Assembly (NCBI GenBank): GCA_041399155.1
Contig: JAWKTI010000001.1
Coordinates: 1,116,001 to 1,180,000, forward strand
Origin: Zavarzinella sp.
GTDB lineage: Bacteria > Planctomycetota > Planctomycetia > Gemmatales > Gemmataceae
Length of the DNA stretch: 64,000 nucleotides
Direction: 5' to 3'
Part shown: positions 45,550-53,725 of the stretch, in pieces
Layout of the letters: each line of letters opens with the position of its first letter
How positions within the stretch are numbered: position 1 is the stretch's first letter
Made by a program: the position numbers and the translations under genes
Notes under the pieces: generated by a model
What the model saw: the letters and a program-made list of their open reading frames with translations, nothing else
Told to the model about the DNA's origin: nothing
Database searches by the model: none

Positions 45550-47340
45550 GTGTACTGCTACATTTGCGATCGACGATTTCTGCTCATTAGCATGTTGGTG
45601 CTGATCGCTGGCAGTTTCACCTTGCAGCGATCGATCGGTCAGGAATTGGAACCGCTGATCGATTACCCACCGAAATTCAGCGAAAGAAATATGCCTTGGT
45701 ACGCACCAGCAAAACTAAAGAAGATGCTGGCAGGGTTATTTCATGATGAAATTCCTGATAACAGAGTAGTGTCTGAAAATTTGCTTTCCCCACCTGCGTT
45801 AGGTCAATCACCAATGGCAGGTTCTCGAGAGAACCTGATTCCATTACAACAAAATCCAGTCGGGCATGTGCAGTTGCATCCGACAGTAACCGCACCCAGA
45901 CAGCAAACGATTCAGACACAGCCACCGGTCCGTTTGCCAGTCTATGGTCAACCATTGCAGTCAAACCAGCCACCGGTAAGGAATTTGCCAATTCCAGTGC
46001 AGCCAGAACTCCGTTTACAGGGGTACGAAGAACCAGCGGTACCAGAAAAGAAAGTCCTGCAACCGAAGAAGTCGCCACAACCTAAAAAGATTGTTGAAGA
46101 GGTGCCACAACCCATCAAGGTACAGGACAAAGGTACTGAACAGAAAAACGAACCAGAAACAAAACCAATAGCACCCGCCTTACCAATCGCACCTGTGATC
46201 AACTACTCAGGCGGTCCCAAATGGCGCTGGTACGGGTATGGCACACCTGGCGAATCGGTGCTTTCGTCACCCGATGCTGCAAAAACAGTGCATTTACCTT
46301 CGCCCGTTTTGTCACAACCAACTCAAGTGGAGGCACCGGTACCATCTGCTCCTCAGCCTGCGCCTGTGGTGATGAACGAAGTACGCTCATTACCAATCCA
46401 GTTGCCCAATCAGTGCAACGATTGCCCACCTGCACAACCGTTGCCAGAAGTGCCAGTAATTACCGTGCCCATGTCACCCATACCACAAGAACAGCGGTTG
46501 GGTCCGGTATTGATACCTCCGTACTATCCCACTGAAGAACGGATTGTGACATTGGCACCACCAGTGATTGTTGTGTCACCCGAGCCACCAGTGGTAAACA
46601 TGGGCCCTTCACCGATTGCTGAACAGCAGGCAGGGCAAGGGCATCGAATGACATCTTCTCGATATGGCCTGGTACACCATCCCGTGGGAGACAATAACAT
46701 CCAGAAGCCACAGGAGACACAATCGAAAACTGTGCCTCCGGTGGAACAGCCGCGGAAGCCGGTTTTCAATCCGTTGTCGCAACCGAATGAAATTCCGACA
46801 CCTTTTCAACTGATTCCAAATGTGGGATCAACGGGGCAGCAGCCTTCAGCCACGCCACGTGGAAAATCAACCCGTTATCCACGGGTACCTGCGAGTGGGA
46901 TGCAGAACGATCGAAAAGAAGCTGTGGTGCCAATGCCACCCGCAAAGGTATTTCCCACCGTGCCAAAGGTTACTCGACCTGTAGATCAAAAGCCTGGTAA
47001 ACCGAGTGAAAGCGATTTCATGGGATTGAAAATGCCAGAAGTACAACCTGTGGCAGCGACAGAGGTTGTGAAGGAGCTACCTAAACTGGTCGAAAAGCCC
47101 GCCGAGACACCTGCATTAGACACTAGTTATTTGTCGCGCGAAATCTCATTGTGCTGCGGAAACGATGCGATTTTTGTTGAGGCAAACATTCTTGCTGCCA
47201 AACATTTGAAATTAACCCTGAAAGTGGATTCGGTTGAAAGTGCTTTGGCAGTCCGTGGACGATTGACACGAAGTCCCGCTTTTCATGGCTGGCAGATTGA
47301 TTTCGATCTGCAAGCAAAAGAAGTTGTACCACAGAAGTGA
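45550..47340 (+). CDS. Secreted proline-rich protein with small C-terminal domain
   Basis: This 596-residue protein starts with a signal-like hydrophobic segment (LLISMLVLIAGSFTL). Residues ~60-520 are proline/glutamine/valine-rich and low-complexity, likely extended. The last ~70 residues (SREISLCCGNDAIFVEANIL to AFHGWQIDFDLQ) look folded and faintly BON-like. GTG at 45550 follows AAGGAAG; GTG at 45523 directly after the previous stop is an alternative. Proline-rich linkers of this kind span cell-wall or periplasmic space. Function unknown; context suggests the export cluster. Confidence 0.7.
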   Translation: MYCYICDRRFLLISMLVLIAGSFTLQRSIGQELEPLIDYPPKFSERNMPWYAPAKLKKMLAGLFHDEIPDNRVVSENLLSPPALGQSPMAGSRENLIPLQQNPVGHVQLHPTVTAPRQQTIQTQPPVRLPVYGQPLQSNQPPVRNLPIPVQPELRLQGYEEPAVPEKKVLQPKKSPQPKKIVEEVPQPIKVQDKGTEQKNEPETKPIAPALPIAPVINYSGGPKWRWYGYGTPGESVLSSPDAAKTVHLPSPVLSQPTQVEAPVPSAPQPAPVVMNEVRSLPIQLPNQCNDCPPAQPLPEVPVITVPMSPIPQEQRLGPVLIPPYYPTEERIVTLAPPVIVVSPEPPVVNMGPSPIAEQQAGQGHRMTSSRYGLVHHPVGDNNIQKPQETQSKTVPPVEQPRKPVFNPLSQPNEIPTPFQLIPNVGSTGQQPSATPRGKSTRYPRVPASGMQNDRKEAVVPMPPAKVFPTVPKVTRPVDQKPGKPSESDFMGLKMPEVQPVAATEVVKELPKLVEKPAETPALDTSYLSREISLCCGNDAIFVEANILAAKHLKLTLKVDSVESALAVRGRLTRSPAFHGWQIDFDLQAKEVVPQK

Positions 47341-47370
47341 ACCCCTCAACCACATTTTCCTCTTTCAATC

Positions 47371-48426
47371 ATGGATAATCTACTGGAAATCGATGGTTCC
47401 ACGGGTGAGGGTGGTGGGCAGATTTTACGTACCTCCCTTTGCCTGTCGTTGATGAACAATCAACCCATTCGCCTCTTCAACATTCGTGCGAATCGCAAAC
47501 CGAAGCCCGGCTTGCAGGCACAGCACTTGCAGTGCGTCAAAGCCGCACAGCGGATTGGCTGTGCCCATGTGGTGGGTGCGGAACTCGGCTCTCAGGAAAT
47601 TGTTTTTACCCCTGGGGTGGTTCAAAGTGGCGATTTTCACTTTCGGATTGGCACTGCAGGTTCTGTGGCATTGGTGCTGCACACCATTTACTTGCCACTT
47701 TGCCTGAAAGCCGATGGGCCCAGCACCATCACAATTGAAGGTGGTACACACGTTCGAGCAGCTCCCACTTTCCCATTTCTGGAAAAAACCTGGCAAGGTC
47801 ACCTCCAAAGTATGGGTCTAAAGATTGTTACAAATTTGTTACAAACAGGCTTTTACCCACGTGGGGGTGGGAAAATTGCCGTACAGATCGATCCTGTAGC
47901 GGAAATCCATCCACGAAATTCCCACCAGGTGCCAAAAATTGAAGCGATCACCATTGACAGCGTTGTGGCTGGTCTGGAATCCCACATTCAGGAGCGAATG
48001 CTCCGCAAGGCCAGGCAACTGCTTCGTGGGGAGGAACTTCATATTCACGAAGAATTGACGAAAATTTCGGGCGGGCCTGGGGCTTATTTGGCCATTGTTA
48101 CTGAAACATCCCCGCCGATAGCATTTGTGGGACTGGGCGAACTCCGCAAATCGGCAGAACAAGTGGGTGCTGACGCGGTGAAAGAGCTGCTACACTTCCG
48201 CCAGAGCCACCAGCAGATCGATCCGCACAGTGCTGACCAGATCATGTTGCCGCTTTGTTTTGCGACTGGCCCCAGCAAATTCACTGTTTCAGAGATCACC
48301 CAGCACCTGTTGACGCAAGCCTGGACGATTCAGCAGTTCAAAGTGGCAACAATCCTGATCGAAGGTGAACTGGGTGGGATCGGTAAGGTGACAATTGAAC
48401 CAGTCAATGCCCCATCTGTAGGATGA
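47371..48426 (+). CDS. rtcA: RNA 3'-terminal phosphate cyclase
   Basis: This 351-residue protein is RtcA: IDGSTGEGGGQILRTSLCLS at the N-terminus, RANRKPKPGLQAQHLQCVKA, the FYPRGGGKIAV block, and DQIMLPLCFATGPSKF. The catalytic histidine that becomes AMP-linked is His312 in ITQHLLTQ, aligned by eye to His309 of the E. coli enzyme. It converts RNA 3'-phosphate to 2',3'-cyclic phosphate using ATP. rtcB and the regulator rtcR are not adjacent. The stop abuts the stop of the convergent WD40 gene. Confidence 0.94.
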   Translation: MDNLLEIDGSTGEGGGQILRTSLCLSLMNNQPIRLFNIRANRKPKPGLQAQHLQCVKAAQRIGCAHVVGAELGSQEIVFTPGVVQSGDFHFRIGTAGSVALVLHTIYLPLCLKADGPSTITIEGGTHVRAAPTFPFLEKTWQGHLQSMGLKIVTNLLQTGFYPRGGGKIAVQIDPVAEIHPRNSHQVPKIEAITIDSVVAGLESHIQERMLRKARQLLRGEELHIHEELTKISGGPGAYLAIVTETSPPIAFVGLGELRKSAEQVGADAVKELLHFRQSHQQIDPHSADQIMLPLCFATGPSKFTVSEITQHLLTQAWTIQQFKVATILIEGELGGIGKVTIEPVNAPSVG

Positions 48427-49308
48427 TTATTCCAGATCGAACAGACAGATATTTTCCTGTCCGACGGCACAGGCCTGGGAACCATCGTTGGAGATGGCCA
48501 GCATTCTGATTTTTCCAATACGGAAGTGGTATTTGCGAAGCTCTCTGAATTGGAGATCATCCCAAAGTCGAATAGTGCCATCCCACGAGCCACTCATTAA
48601 AAATTCCCCACCTGGGTGGTATTTCAGACAGCTTACCGCACCCGAGTGGCGGCAATCGATGGTGGGTAAACTGAAATTGCTGAGAGAATTGATTGCAATT
48701 TCCCACCCCATCGTACTGGCCACCCGGGGTTCATGTGGGTGAATGTCGACGGCACGAACCTGGCTCTGGAACTGATGATTCTTTGTTTCCTGATGTTGTA
48801 AATTACGGAAATGGATTTTGTTCGATCCATCGGACCATAACACAGATTGATTTCGCCAGTTGGTGCTACCACTGACAATAAAATTAGTGAAATTTAATTC
48901 ATATTTCGAAGTGGTATTCCCCAGTGGCACAAATTCGAATGCATTCTGGTTCACATGACCCTCACTGTGGTGCATTAACCCCACCAGGGCAGTACTCAGA
49001 GTCACAAAGCCAAGCCAGGGGTTTGAGCTGGGATTGGCATTTGGGCGGGTCCAGATGCGCCAATGGCTATTGGGTTCATGAAATGTCCAGGTGTGGAAGC
49101 TCGAATTCATCGCACCTGCCACCAGATATTTGCCCTCTGGGTGGCACGCCAGCGCGGTAACGGGGTTTGTAAACAGGGAATAGCCTGTTTTTTCCCCCAT
49201 GCACCAACGCTGTACTTCCCCACTTTTCATCCCCAGATATAACGAAGTGGCGTCGGGTGAAAAGCAAACGCTGGTCACATCCATGCCAGAAGTATTTAAC
49301 AAAAACAT
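48427..49308 (-). CDS. WD40-repeat protein
   Basis: This 293-residue protein has WD40-type repeats; the clearest are DVTSVCFSPDATSLYLG, VTALACHPEGKYLVAGAMN and AVSCLKYHPGGEFLMSGSWDGTIRLW-like (residues ~235-262), ending RMLAISNDGSQACAVGQ. About five to seven blades would make one propeller. It has no signal peptide. ATG 49308 is preferred (GGGAA nine bases upstream); TTG 49329 is in frame. Such proteins are common in planctomycetes; no partner is evident. Confidence 0.8.
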   Translation of the reverse strand: MFLLNTSGMDVTSVCFSPDATSLYLGMKSGEVQRWCMGEKTGYSLFTNPVTALACHPEGKYLVAGAMNSSFHTWTFHEPNSHWRIWTRPNANPSSNPWLGFVTLSTALVGLMHHSEGHVNQNAFEFVPLGNTTSKYELNFTNFIVSGSTNWRNQSVLWSDGSNKIHFRNLQHQETKNHQFQSQVRAVDIHPHEPRVASTMGWEIAINSLSNFSLPTIDCRHSGAVSCLKYHPGGEFLMSGSWDGTIRLWDDLQFRELRKYHFRIGKIRMLAISNDGSQACAVGQENICLFDLE

Positions 49309-49392
49309 TCCAGAAGATTCCCATTGCAACTGGTGTTATTTTACTGGCTATCATTGGAAGACGCTGATCAGTAACCGTTTGAGATAAAATTG

Positions 49393-49755
49393 ATGAAATG
49401 CGATGAGGGCTATATCTGCGATGTCTGTGGTTCCGATGTGGCCAGCATATTGGATTCCGATTTATACCTACGGTACCTGCTGGGTGAAATCGAACTGGAA
49501 AACCTTCACCTGCACCAGGAACGCCACATCCGCTGCAACCCTGCGGTGGCACAGTATATCGTTCACACGGCATTTGCACCGTGTACAATGACGGGGCCGT
49601 TTGCAAAAGACAATTTTGATGCAGAATTTGTTGCTAAAGAGACCGCCCGCATCACACACGCCTGGTTGGCTCTGCAAAAAATACCCCAATCGGGTAAAGC
49701 TATTCCGGAATATCGCGATTTGCTTCTGGAAGTTAACCCAGGAGAAAAACTTTAA
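49393..49755 (+). CDS. Small hypothetical protein with CxxC motif
   Basis: This 120-residue protein has CDVCG near the N-terminus and a later single cysteine in HIRCNP. The remainder is helical and hydrophilic, without signal or membrane segment. A rubredoxin-like or half-zinc-ribbon site is possible but incomplete. Its stop (TAA) directly abuts the stop of the convergent gene, giving TAATTA. I recognise no family. Confidence 0.65.
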   Translation: MKCDEGYICDVCGSDVASILDSDLYLRYLLGEIELENLHLHQERHIRCNPAVAQYIVHTAFAPCTMTGPFAKDNFDAEFVAKETARITHAWLALQKIPQSGKAIPEYRDLLLEVNPGEKL

Positions 49756-50136
49756 TTACAGCATGCATTTCATTTGAATTGGAATGTTGGTGGTGGGGCG
49801 GGTTTCAATCAGTTTGCCGGTGTGGGCATCGACGATAAACTCATCGCCGTTTTCTACCACCACAATTTTTACCACTTTTCTGCCATTTTCATGAGTCATT
49901 ACCAGAGAATGTAAAGAACCCAGCGGGAGTGGTTTTCGATAATGTGAATCCTGCTGTTCTCTGGGCGGAGGGAGCACTCGAAACTGCTTTGATTGCACCG
50001 CGCTGGGCAGTTCAGGGACTTCAGAGTTCGACTGATTCAGGCAGATTAAACCAATTGTCAACACAATGATCGTGCAAAGTGATGCAGTGATGCAAACGGT
50101 TAAAGATGGTTGCTTTGGGGAAAAAGAAGTCGCCAC
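49756..50136 (-). CDS. Small single-pass membrane protein of unknown function
   Basis: This 126-residue protein has one hydrophobic segment (VCITASLCTIIVLTIGLICL) near the N-terminus and a hydrophilic C-terminal part with VVKIVVVENGDEFIVDAHTG. GTG at 50136 is chosen because GGAGGT sits seven bases upstream; ATG 50154 and TTG 50178 are in frame but lack ribosome sites and would overlap the divergent gene. It could be a signal-anchored periplasmic protein. Function unknown. Confidence 0.65.
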   Translation of the reverse strand: MATSFSPKQPSLTVCITASLCTIIVLTIGLICLNQSNSEVPELPSAVQSKQFRVLPPPREQQDSHYRKPLPLGSLHSLVMTHENGRKVVKIVVVENGDEFIVDAHTGKLIETRPTTNIPIQMKCML

Positions 50137-50156
50137 ACCAGCTACCTCCAACATGG

Positions 50157-51164
50157 ATGACTGATATTCGTAAAACAAATCGTAGAAATCCGCTGATATT
50201 CTACCGTTGGGGCAGTGCTTTGCATGTAACTTATCTTGAAAAACTTACGTTCGATTTAATGAACGGTTTACAGCACCTGCCGCCTGACTTATTAAACCAT
50301 CATTCAAAGTGGATTACAAGTCAGATGTGCCCTGATGGTGGGTTTCCGGGTCGTGAAGGTGGTTCAGACCTTTATTACACCGGATTCGCATTGAGAAGTC
50401 TGGCAATCATGGACTCTCTTTCGCCTGAGATGGCACAGAAAACGGCAGGGTACCTCAAAAATTGTCTTCATCAACCAGTGTCGCTGATCGATTTATTTTC
50501 GTTACTTGTCAGTGCATTTCTGGTGCGGATAGCCGCTGATGAAGATATTTTTGCAGATTCCCCAACTGATTGGACACTACGCACTGCAAAATTACTGGAA
50601 GTCCACCGAAACAAGGATGGTGGCTACATGCGGGTGCCAGGTGCCGCATCTGGAAGCACTTATATGACCTTTTTAGTGGTGCTATCCCTGGAACTTCTTG
50701 GAGAACCACTGACCGATGTCAGTCAATTAGAGAATTTCGTGCAACAGCGGGAAAGATCCGGTGGTTACGTCGAAATTCCCCAGATGCGACGTGCGGGAAC
50801 CAACCCCACTGCGGCAGCGATCGGCATTCTGGATGTGCTTGGGAAAACTTCTCCAGAAAATGCGACATCAACCGTGCCGTTTTTGGAGAAAATGTTTTGT
50901 GCAGAAGGGGGATTTCGTGCCAATGACAGAATTCCCACTGCAGACTTGCTGTCGACCTTTACCGCAGCATGGACAATTTCCCAATTGGGTGGGGGAAACG
51001 AGCTGCCAAAGGATGAAATATTAAAATATGCTCATCAATGTGCTGTGCCTGATGGCGGTTTTCGAGGTGGGTTGTGGGATCAAACTGCAGACATCGAATA
51101 CACTTTTTACGGTTTAGGCTTGCTTGGGCTGCTCTATGGCCTGGAAAATGTGAAAATAGGTTAG
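50157..51164 (+). CDS. Prenyltransferase-beta/terpene-cyclase-fold repeat protein
   Basis: This 335-residue protein contains five helical-hairpin repeats with a G-G-F/Y core (CPDGGFPGREGGSDLYYTGF, NKDGGYMRVPG, RSGGYVEI, AEGGFRAND, PDGGFRGGLWDQ), as in protein prenyltransferase beta subunits and squalene cyclases. By eye, the C-terminal IEYTFYGLGLLGLL aligns to the vHTxxGxxGLSLL segment of RabGGTase beta; the zinc-binding histidine is replaced by Glu, and the zinc Cys in the D-x-C site is Leu (ADLLST). Thus it is probably not a zinc prenyltransferase. The start at 50157 lacks a clear ribosome site. Function unknown. Confidence 0.75.
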   Translation: MTDIRKTNRRNPLIFYRWGSALHVTYLEKLTFDLMNGLQHLPPDLLNHHSKWITSQMCPDGGFPGREGGSDLYYTGFALRSLAIMDSLSPEMAQKTAGYLKNCLHQPVSLIDLFSLLVSAFLVRIAADEDIFADSPTDWTLRTAKLLEVHRNKDGGYMRVPGAASGSTYMTFLVVLSLELLGEPLTDVSQLENFVQQRERSGGYVEIPQMRRAGTNPTAAAIGILDVLGKTSPENATSTVPFLEKMFCAEGGFRANDRIPTADLLSTFTAAWTISQLGGGNELPKDEILKYAHQCAVPDGGFRGGLWDQTADIEYTFYGLGLLGLLYGLENVKIG

Positions 51165-51269
51165 TCGGTCGATTTTCTCATCAATTGTTCAATTTTTGGC
51201 AATTCGTGCGAAGAGATGGTATAAGATAAGCCTTACTCCCACGTACTAACCACGTAGCAAGGTTTGCAT

Positions 51270-51662
51270 ATGCCTGCACAACTACTCGCGCTGGCCGATG
51301 GTCCCACGATCATTGTAAATAAGCCGATTTTGATGCTGGGCAGACACTCTGAATGCGATGTGCAACTCAATTCGAGAAAAATTTCACGTCGACATTGCAT
51401 TATTGCACAATTAAAAGATCATTTGATCGTTCGCGACCTGGGAAGCACCAATGGCGTGCGGATCAATGGAAAAGCTGTTACTGAAGGGAAATTGGTATCT
51501 GGCGACGAGCTTTATATCGGTAGTTTTCGCTATCAGGTACAGATTGATGGCATTCTCATGAGTGCCCTGATCAGTTCCCGCAGTGGGGTGCCAGAAATGC
51601 CCAAGTTTACCGATTCCGACCTGGAAGAAGCAGATGAGCCAATCCCACTTGATGAAGAATGA
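51270..51662 (+). CDS. FHA-domain protein
   Basis: This 130-residue protein is almost entirely one FHA domain: LGRHSECDVQL, KISRRHCIIAQ, and DLGSTNGVRINGK, containing the phosphothreonine-binding Arg, Ser and Asn. The last ~30 residues are acidic. ATG 51270 with AAGG eight bases upstream is chosen over TTG 51264. It would read Ser/Thr kinase signals; no kinase is adjacent. A hairpin terminator overlaps its stop codon. Confidence 0.9.
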   Translation: MPAQLLALADGPTIIVNKPILMLGRHSECDVQLNSRKISRRHCIIAQLKDHLIVRDLGSTNGVRINGKAVTEGKLVSGDELYIGSFRYQVQIDGILMSALISSRSGVPEMPKFTDSDLEEADEPIPLDEE

Positions 51663-51678
51663 GATTATTCTCATTTTC
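51658..51678. terminator. AATGAG/CTCATT hairpin terminator
   Basis: AATGAG (51658-51663, overlapping the FHA gene stop), loop ATTATT, CTCATT (51670-51675), then a T-run. It lies between convergent genes and shares its arms with the hairpins at 31380, 43089 and 60999. Confidence 0.55.
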
Positions 51679-51937
51679 AGGTTTTGTTCAGTTCAGTTAC
51701 CAGATTCGCAAGTAGTTTGATATCACGTTTCGCCATGATATTGGCGATTCTGGATGCCGGTATTTCCAGATTAGTCATTGTTTTTTCTGCACGGTCCCAC
51801 AACTGGTCAACTTTTTTGCCTTCAGCCAGGAATAGTTCCGTGACAATCTCGCCCAGCTTCTGCACATTGATGGCACCCTTATTGCGGTAGTAACCGTTGA
51901 TAATCTTCTGCTGGTAGGGGGTGTAATCCTGAGACAT
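51677..51937 (-). CDS. Small conserved-looking helical protein, unknown function
   Basis: This 86-residue protein is hydrophilic and probably all-helical (YQQKIINGYYRNKGAIN, then KLGEIVTELFLAEGKKVDQL). It has no cysteine, signal or membrane segment. The composition and length suggest a real gene, and it diverges from dtd, with 69 bases between the starts. I recognise a type of planctomycete hypothetical protein but no named function. Confidence 0.7.
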   Translation of the reverse strand: MSQDYTPYQQKIINGYYRNKGAINVQKLGEIVTELFLAEGKKVDQLWDRAEKTMTNLEIPASRIANIMAKRDIKLLANLVTELNKT

Positions 51938-52006
51938 CGCCCTGTTTCTCCGTTGTACAAAACCCTATTGTACCTTACAGATAGCACCAAAATCAGCGAA
52001 AAGGCG

Positions 52007-52447
52007 ATGCGGGCAGTAATTCAGCGAGTATGCCAGGCAGCAGTGACTGTTGCAAATGAAACGATTGGCAAAATCGACCACGGCCTGGTAGTGCTGCTGG
52101 GAATTCATACTTCCGACACCGATGCCCAGGCGATCTGGATGGTAGAAAAAATCGCAAATTTGCGGATTTTTGATGATCCCGACGGCAAGATGAATCTTTC
52201 TTTGCAAGATGTGGGTGGCAGCGTCCTTCTTGTCAGCCAGTTTACGCTTTATGGCGATTGTGTAAAAGGTCGCCGCCCAAGTTTTATCAGTGCGGCACGA
52301 CCAGAACAGGCGATCCCACTTTATGAACTCGCGAAAGAACAATTTCTGCTCCAGGGTATTCCATTACAGACTGGCCAATTTGGTGCTGATATGCAGGTGG
52401 CACTCGTTAATGATGGCCCGGTAACCCTGGTGCTGGATACCCCTTGA
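52007..52447 (+). CDS. dtd: D-aminoacyl-tRNA deacylase
   Basis: This 146-residue protein matches Dtd: MRAVIQRVCQAAVTV at the N-terminus, the catalytic-region LLVSQFTLYGD, KGRRPSFISAA, and the C-terminal NDGPVTLVLDT carrying the cross-subunit Gly-cisPro. It removes D-amino acids from tRNA. ATG 52007 has AAAAGGCG upstream and corresponds to the family's normal start. It stands alone. Confidence 0.94.
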   Translation: MRAVIQRVCQAAVTVANETIGKIDHGLVVLLGIHTSDTDAQAIWMVEKIANLRIFDDPDGKMNLSLQDVGGSVLLVSQFTLYGDCVKGRRPSFISAARPEQAIPLYELAKEQFLLQGIPLQTGQFGADMQVALVNDGPVTLVLDTP

Positions 52448-52892
52448 ATGCACCAAATTCAGCCAAGTAACCGCTGGTTTAGCTACGACAGGCACAAGTA
52501 GCCAAGCAGGCATCACGTGTCTGGTGTGCATCATCGGCACGACTGGTTAATAATTTCCAATTGCCCACCCTTCAGGTACTAGTTTTGTTGAAACCAGTGG
52601 ATAGACCAGTCGATGTTAAGCGGCAAGTTCTCATTTTCATTCGGTTGCGTTTTTTCGCACCCCACATTGAGTTTGAGAACATTTACAGACTTGCATTCTC
52701 TTCAAGAACGTCGTGTACAGTTTCGGCTGGCGCCTATTGTGGAAGTGTGGGTGAATTGGGTGATATTGGGAGGTTGGCTTGAACGCAAAAAATCGATTTG
52801 AGGGCTTGATCGGCCTGTATAATTCGTTCAGAGATCACTCACCAAGCCCAGTGCGGCCCCAACAGCGATCTCAAACATCTGGAAAACGCAGC
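52448..52892. other. Intergenic region, no convincing gene
   Basis: About 445 bases between dtd and the FlgM-like gene. Several short frames give coding-like fragments (for example a reverse-strand piece ending at 52480, and a forward frame 52613-52801) but none has a ribosome site or recognised homology. No tRNA or hairpin-rich RNA structure is apparent. Confidence 0.5.
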
Positions 52893-53117
52893 ATGATCGA
52901 CCAACAATTACTCCGATTACTCCACGATCGGTCTGAAATGAGTTTTTTCAAAGATTTGGAAGAGGATAAGACGATGCCAACATTAATGGAAGAAAAGATT
53001 CGAGTTGATCTCGTTGCTAGGGTGCGTGCTGAAATCGCTGCAGGCACTTACGATACCGATGAAAAATTTGACGCCGCAATTGCCCGTTTCATCTTTCGTG
53101 AATCAGTGGACGATTAA
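52893..53117 (+). CDS. FlgM-like anti-sigma-28 factor
   Basis: This 74-residue protein ends in a helical segment IRVDLVARVRAEIAAGTYDTDEKFDAAIARFI-like (residues ~38-70, given in part: VARVRAEIAAGTY), which resembles the C-terminal sigma-binding helices of FlgM. FlgM inhibits the flagellar sigma factor FliA. The N-terminal half is short. ATG 52893 has GGAAAAC upstream; a longer frame from 52779 is less likely. No flagellar genes are in the window, so an isolated FlgM copy is inferred. Assignment is tentative. Confidence 0.5.
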   Translation: MIDQQLLRLLHDRSEMSFFKDLEEDKTMPTLMEEKIRVDLVARVRAEIAAGTYDTDEKFDAAIARFIFRESVDD

Positions 53118-53151
53118 TTCTCATATTTGCCAGTGAACTTACTGCAAAAAA

Positions 53152-53180
53152 GAGACTTTCCACTGCAATTCAGATATAAT
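53152..53180 (+). promoter_or_regulatory. Candidate promoter for the Fur-family gene
   Basis: A perfect -10 box TATAAT lies at 53175-53180, 34 bases before the GTG at 53215. The -35 region (53152-53157) is poor, so activator dependence or overlap with an operator is possible. Confidence 0.4.
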
Positions 53181-53214
53181 ACGTTTACATCTCAATTGCG
53201 AATGGAGTTTTTCA

Positions 53215-53700
53215 GTGAGTTTGCCGACGCTACCTGTTACCCACTCTCCAGTAGAAAAATTTCGGGAATATCTCAATAGCCGGTCTACCCCACAGCGATT
53301 CACTGAACAGCAACGGGAATTAGTAGAGCATATTTTTGCTACCCATAGCCATTTCGATGCGGATCAGTTAATTCGCGATATCGATAAATCGAAGCTGAAC
53401 ATCAGCCGAGCAACTGTTTATCGCACGCTAAGCAAACTTGTAGATGCGGGAATGCTGCGGACCATGGAAATTGGTGCCCGCACTGTATACGAGCACGATT
53501 ACGGCTATCCCCAGCACGAACATTTGGTCTGCGAACATTGTGGTACAATTATCGAATTCCAATTACCAGCAATCGAAACCATGCTGCAGAACATTGCCCG
53601 CCAGCACCAGTTCCAGGTGGAGGGCCACACGATTCTGGTTCGTGGGAAGTGTTATTCCTGCTCCCAGGCCCGGTCAAAACGCCGCCTGGATATGATTTAA
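53215..53700 (+). CDS. Fur/PerR-family metal-responsive regulator
   Basis: This 161-residue protein has a winged-helix DNA-binding domain (RFTEQQRELVEHIFATHSHF and NISRATVYRTLSKLVDAGML) and a C-terminal dimer domain. Structural zinc cysteines are visible as CEHCG and CYSC; a regulatory metal site is suggested by HDYGYPQHEHLVC. It represses metal uptake or peroxide-response genes as a metal-bound dimer. GTG 53215 has GGAG seven bases upstream. Its target set cannot be told from the window. Confidence 0.92.
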   Translation: MSLPTLPVTHSPVEKFREYLNSRSTPQRFTEQQRELVEHIFATHSHFDADQLIRDIDKSKLNISRATVYRTLSKLVDAGMLRTMEIGARTVYEHDYGYPQHEHLVCEHCGTIIEFQLPAIETMLQNIARQHQFQVEGHTILVRGKCYSCSQARSKRRLDMI

Positions 53701-53725
53701 TCAAAATTTCATTTTTGACTGATTT

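Noticed and set aside
52480..52570. Short reverse frame ending in a cysteine-rich tail
   Set aside because: Only about 29 codons from a GTG without a ribosome site; too short to support.
52613..52801. Forward 62-residue frame with a hydrophobic C-terminal part
   Set aside because: The tail looks protein-like, but there is no ribosome site, no family match, and nearby frames look equally plausible.
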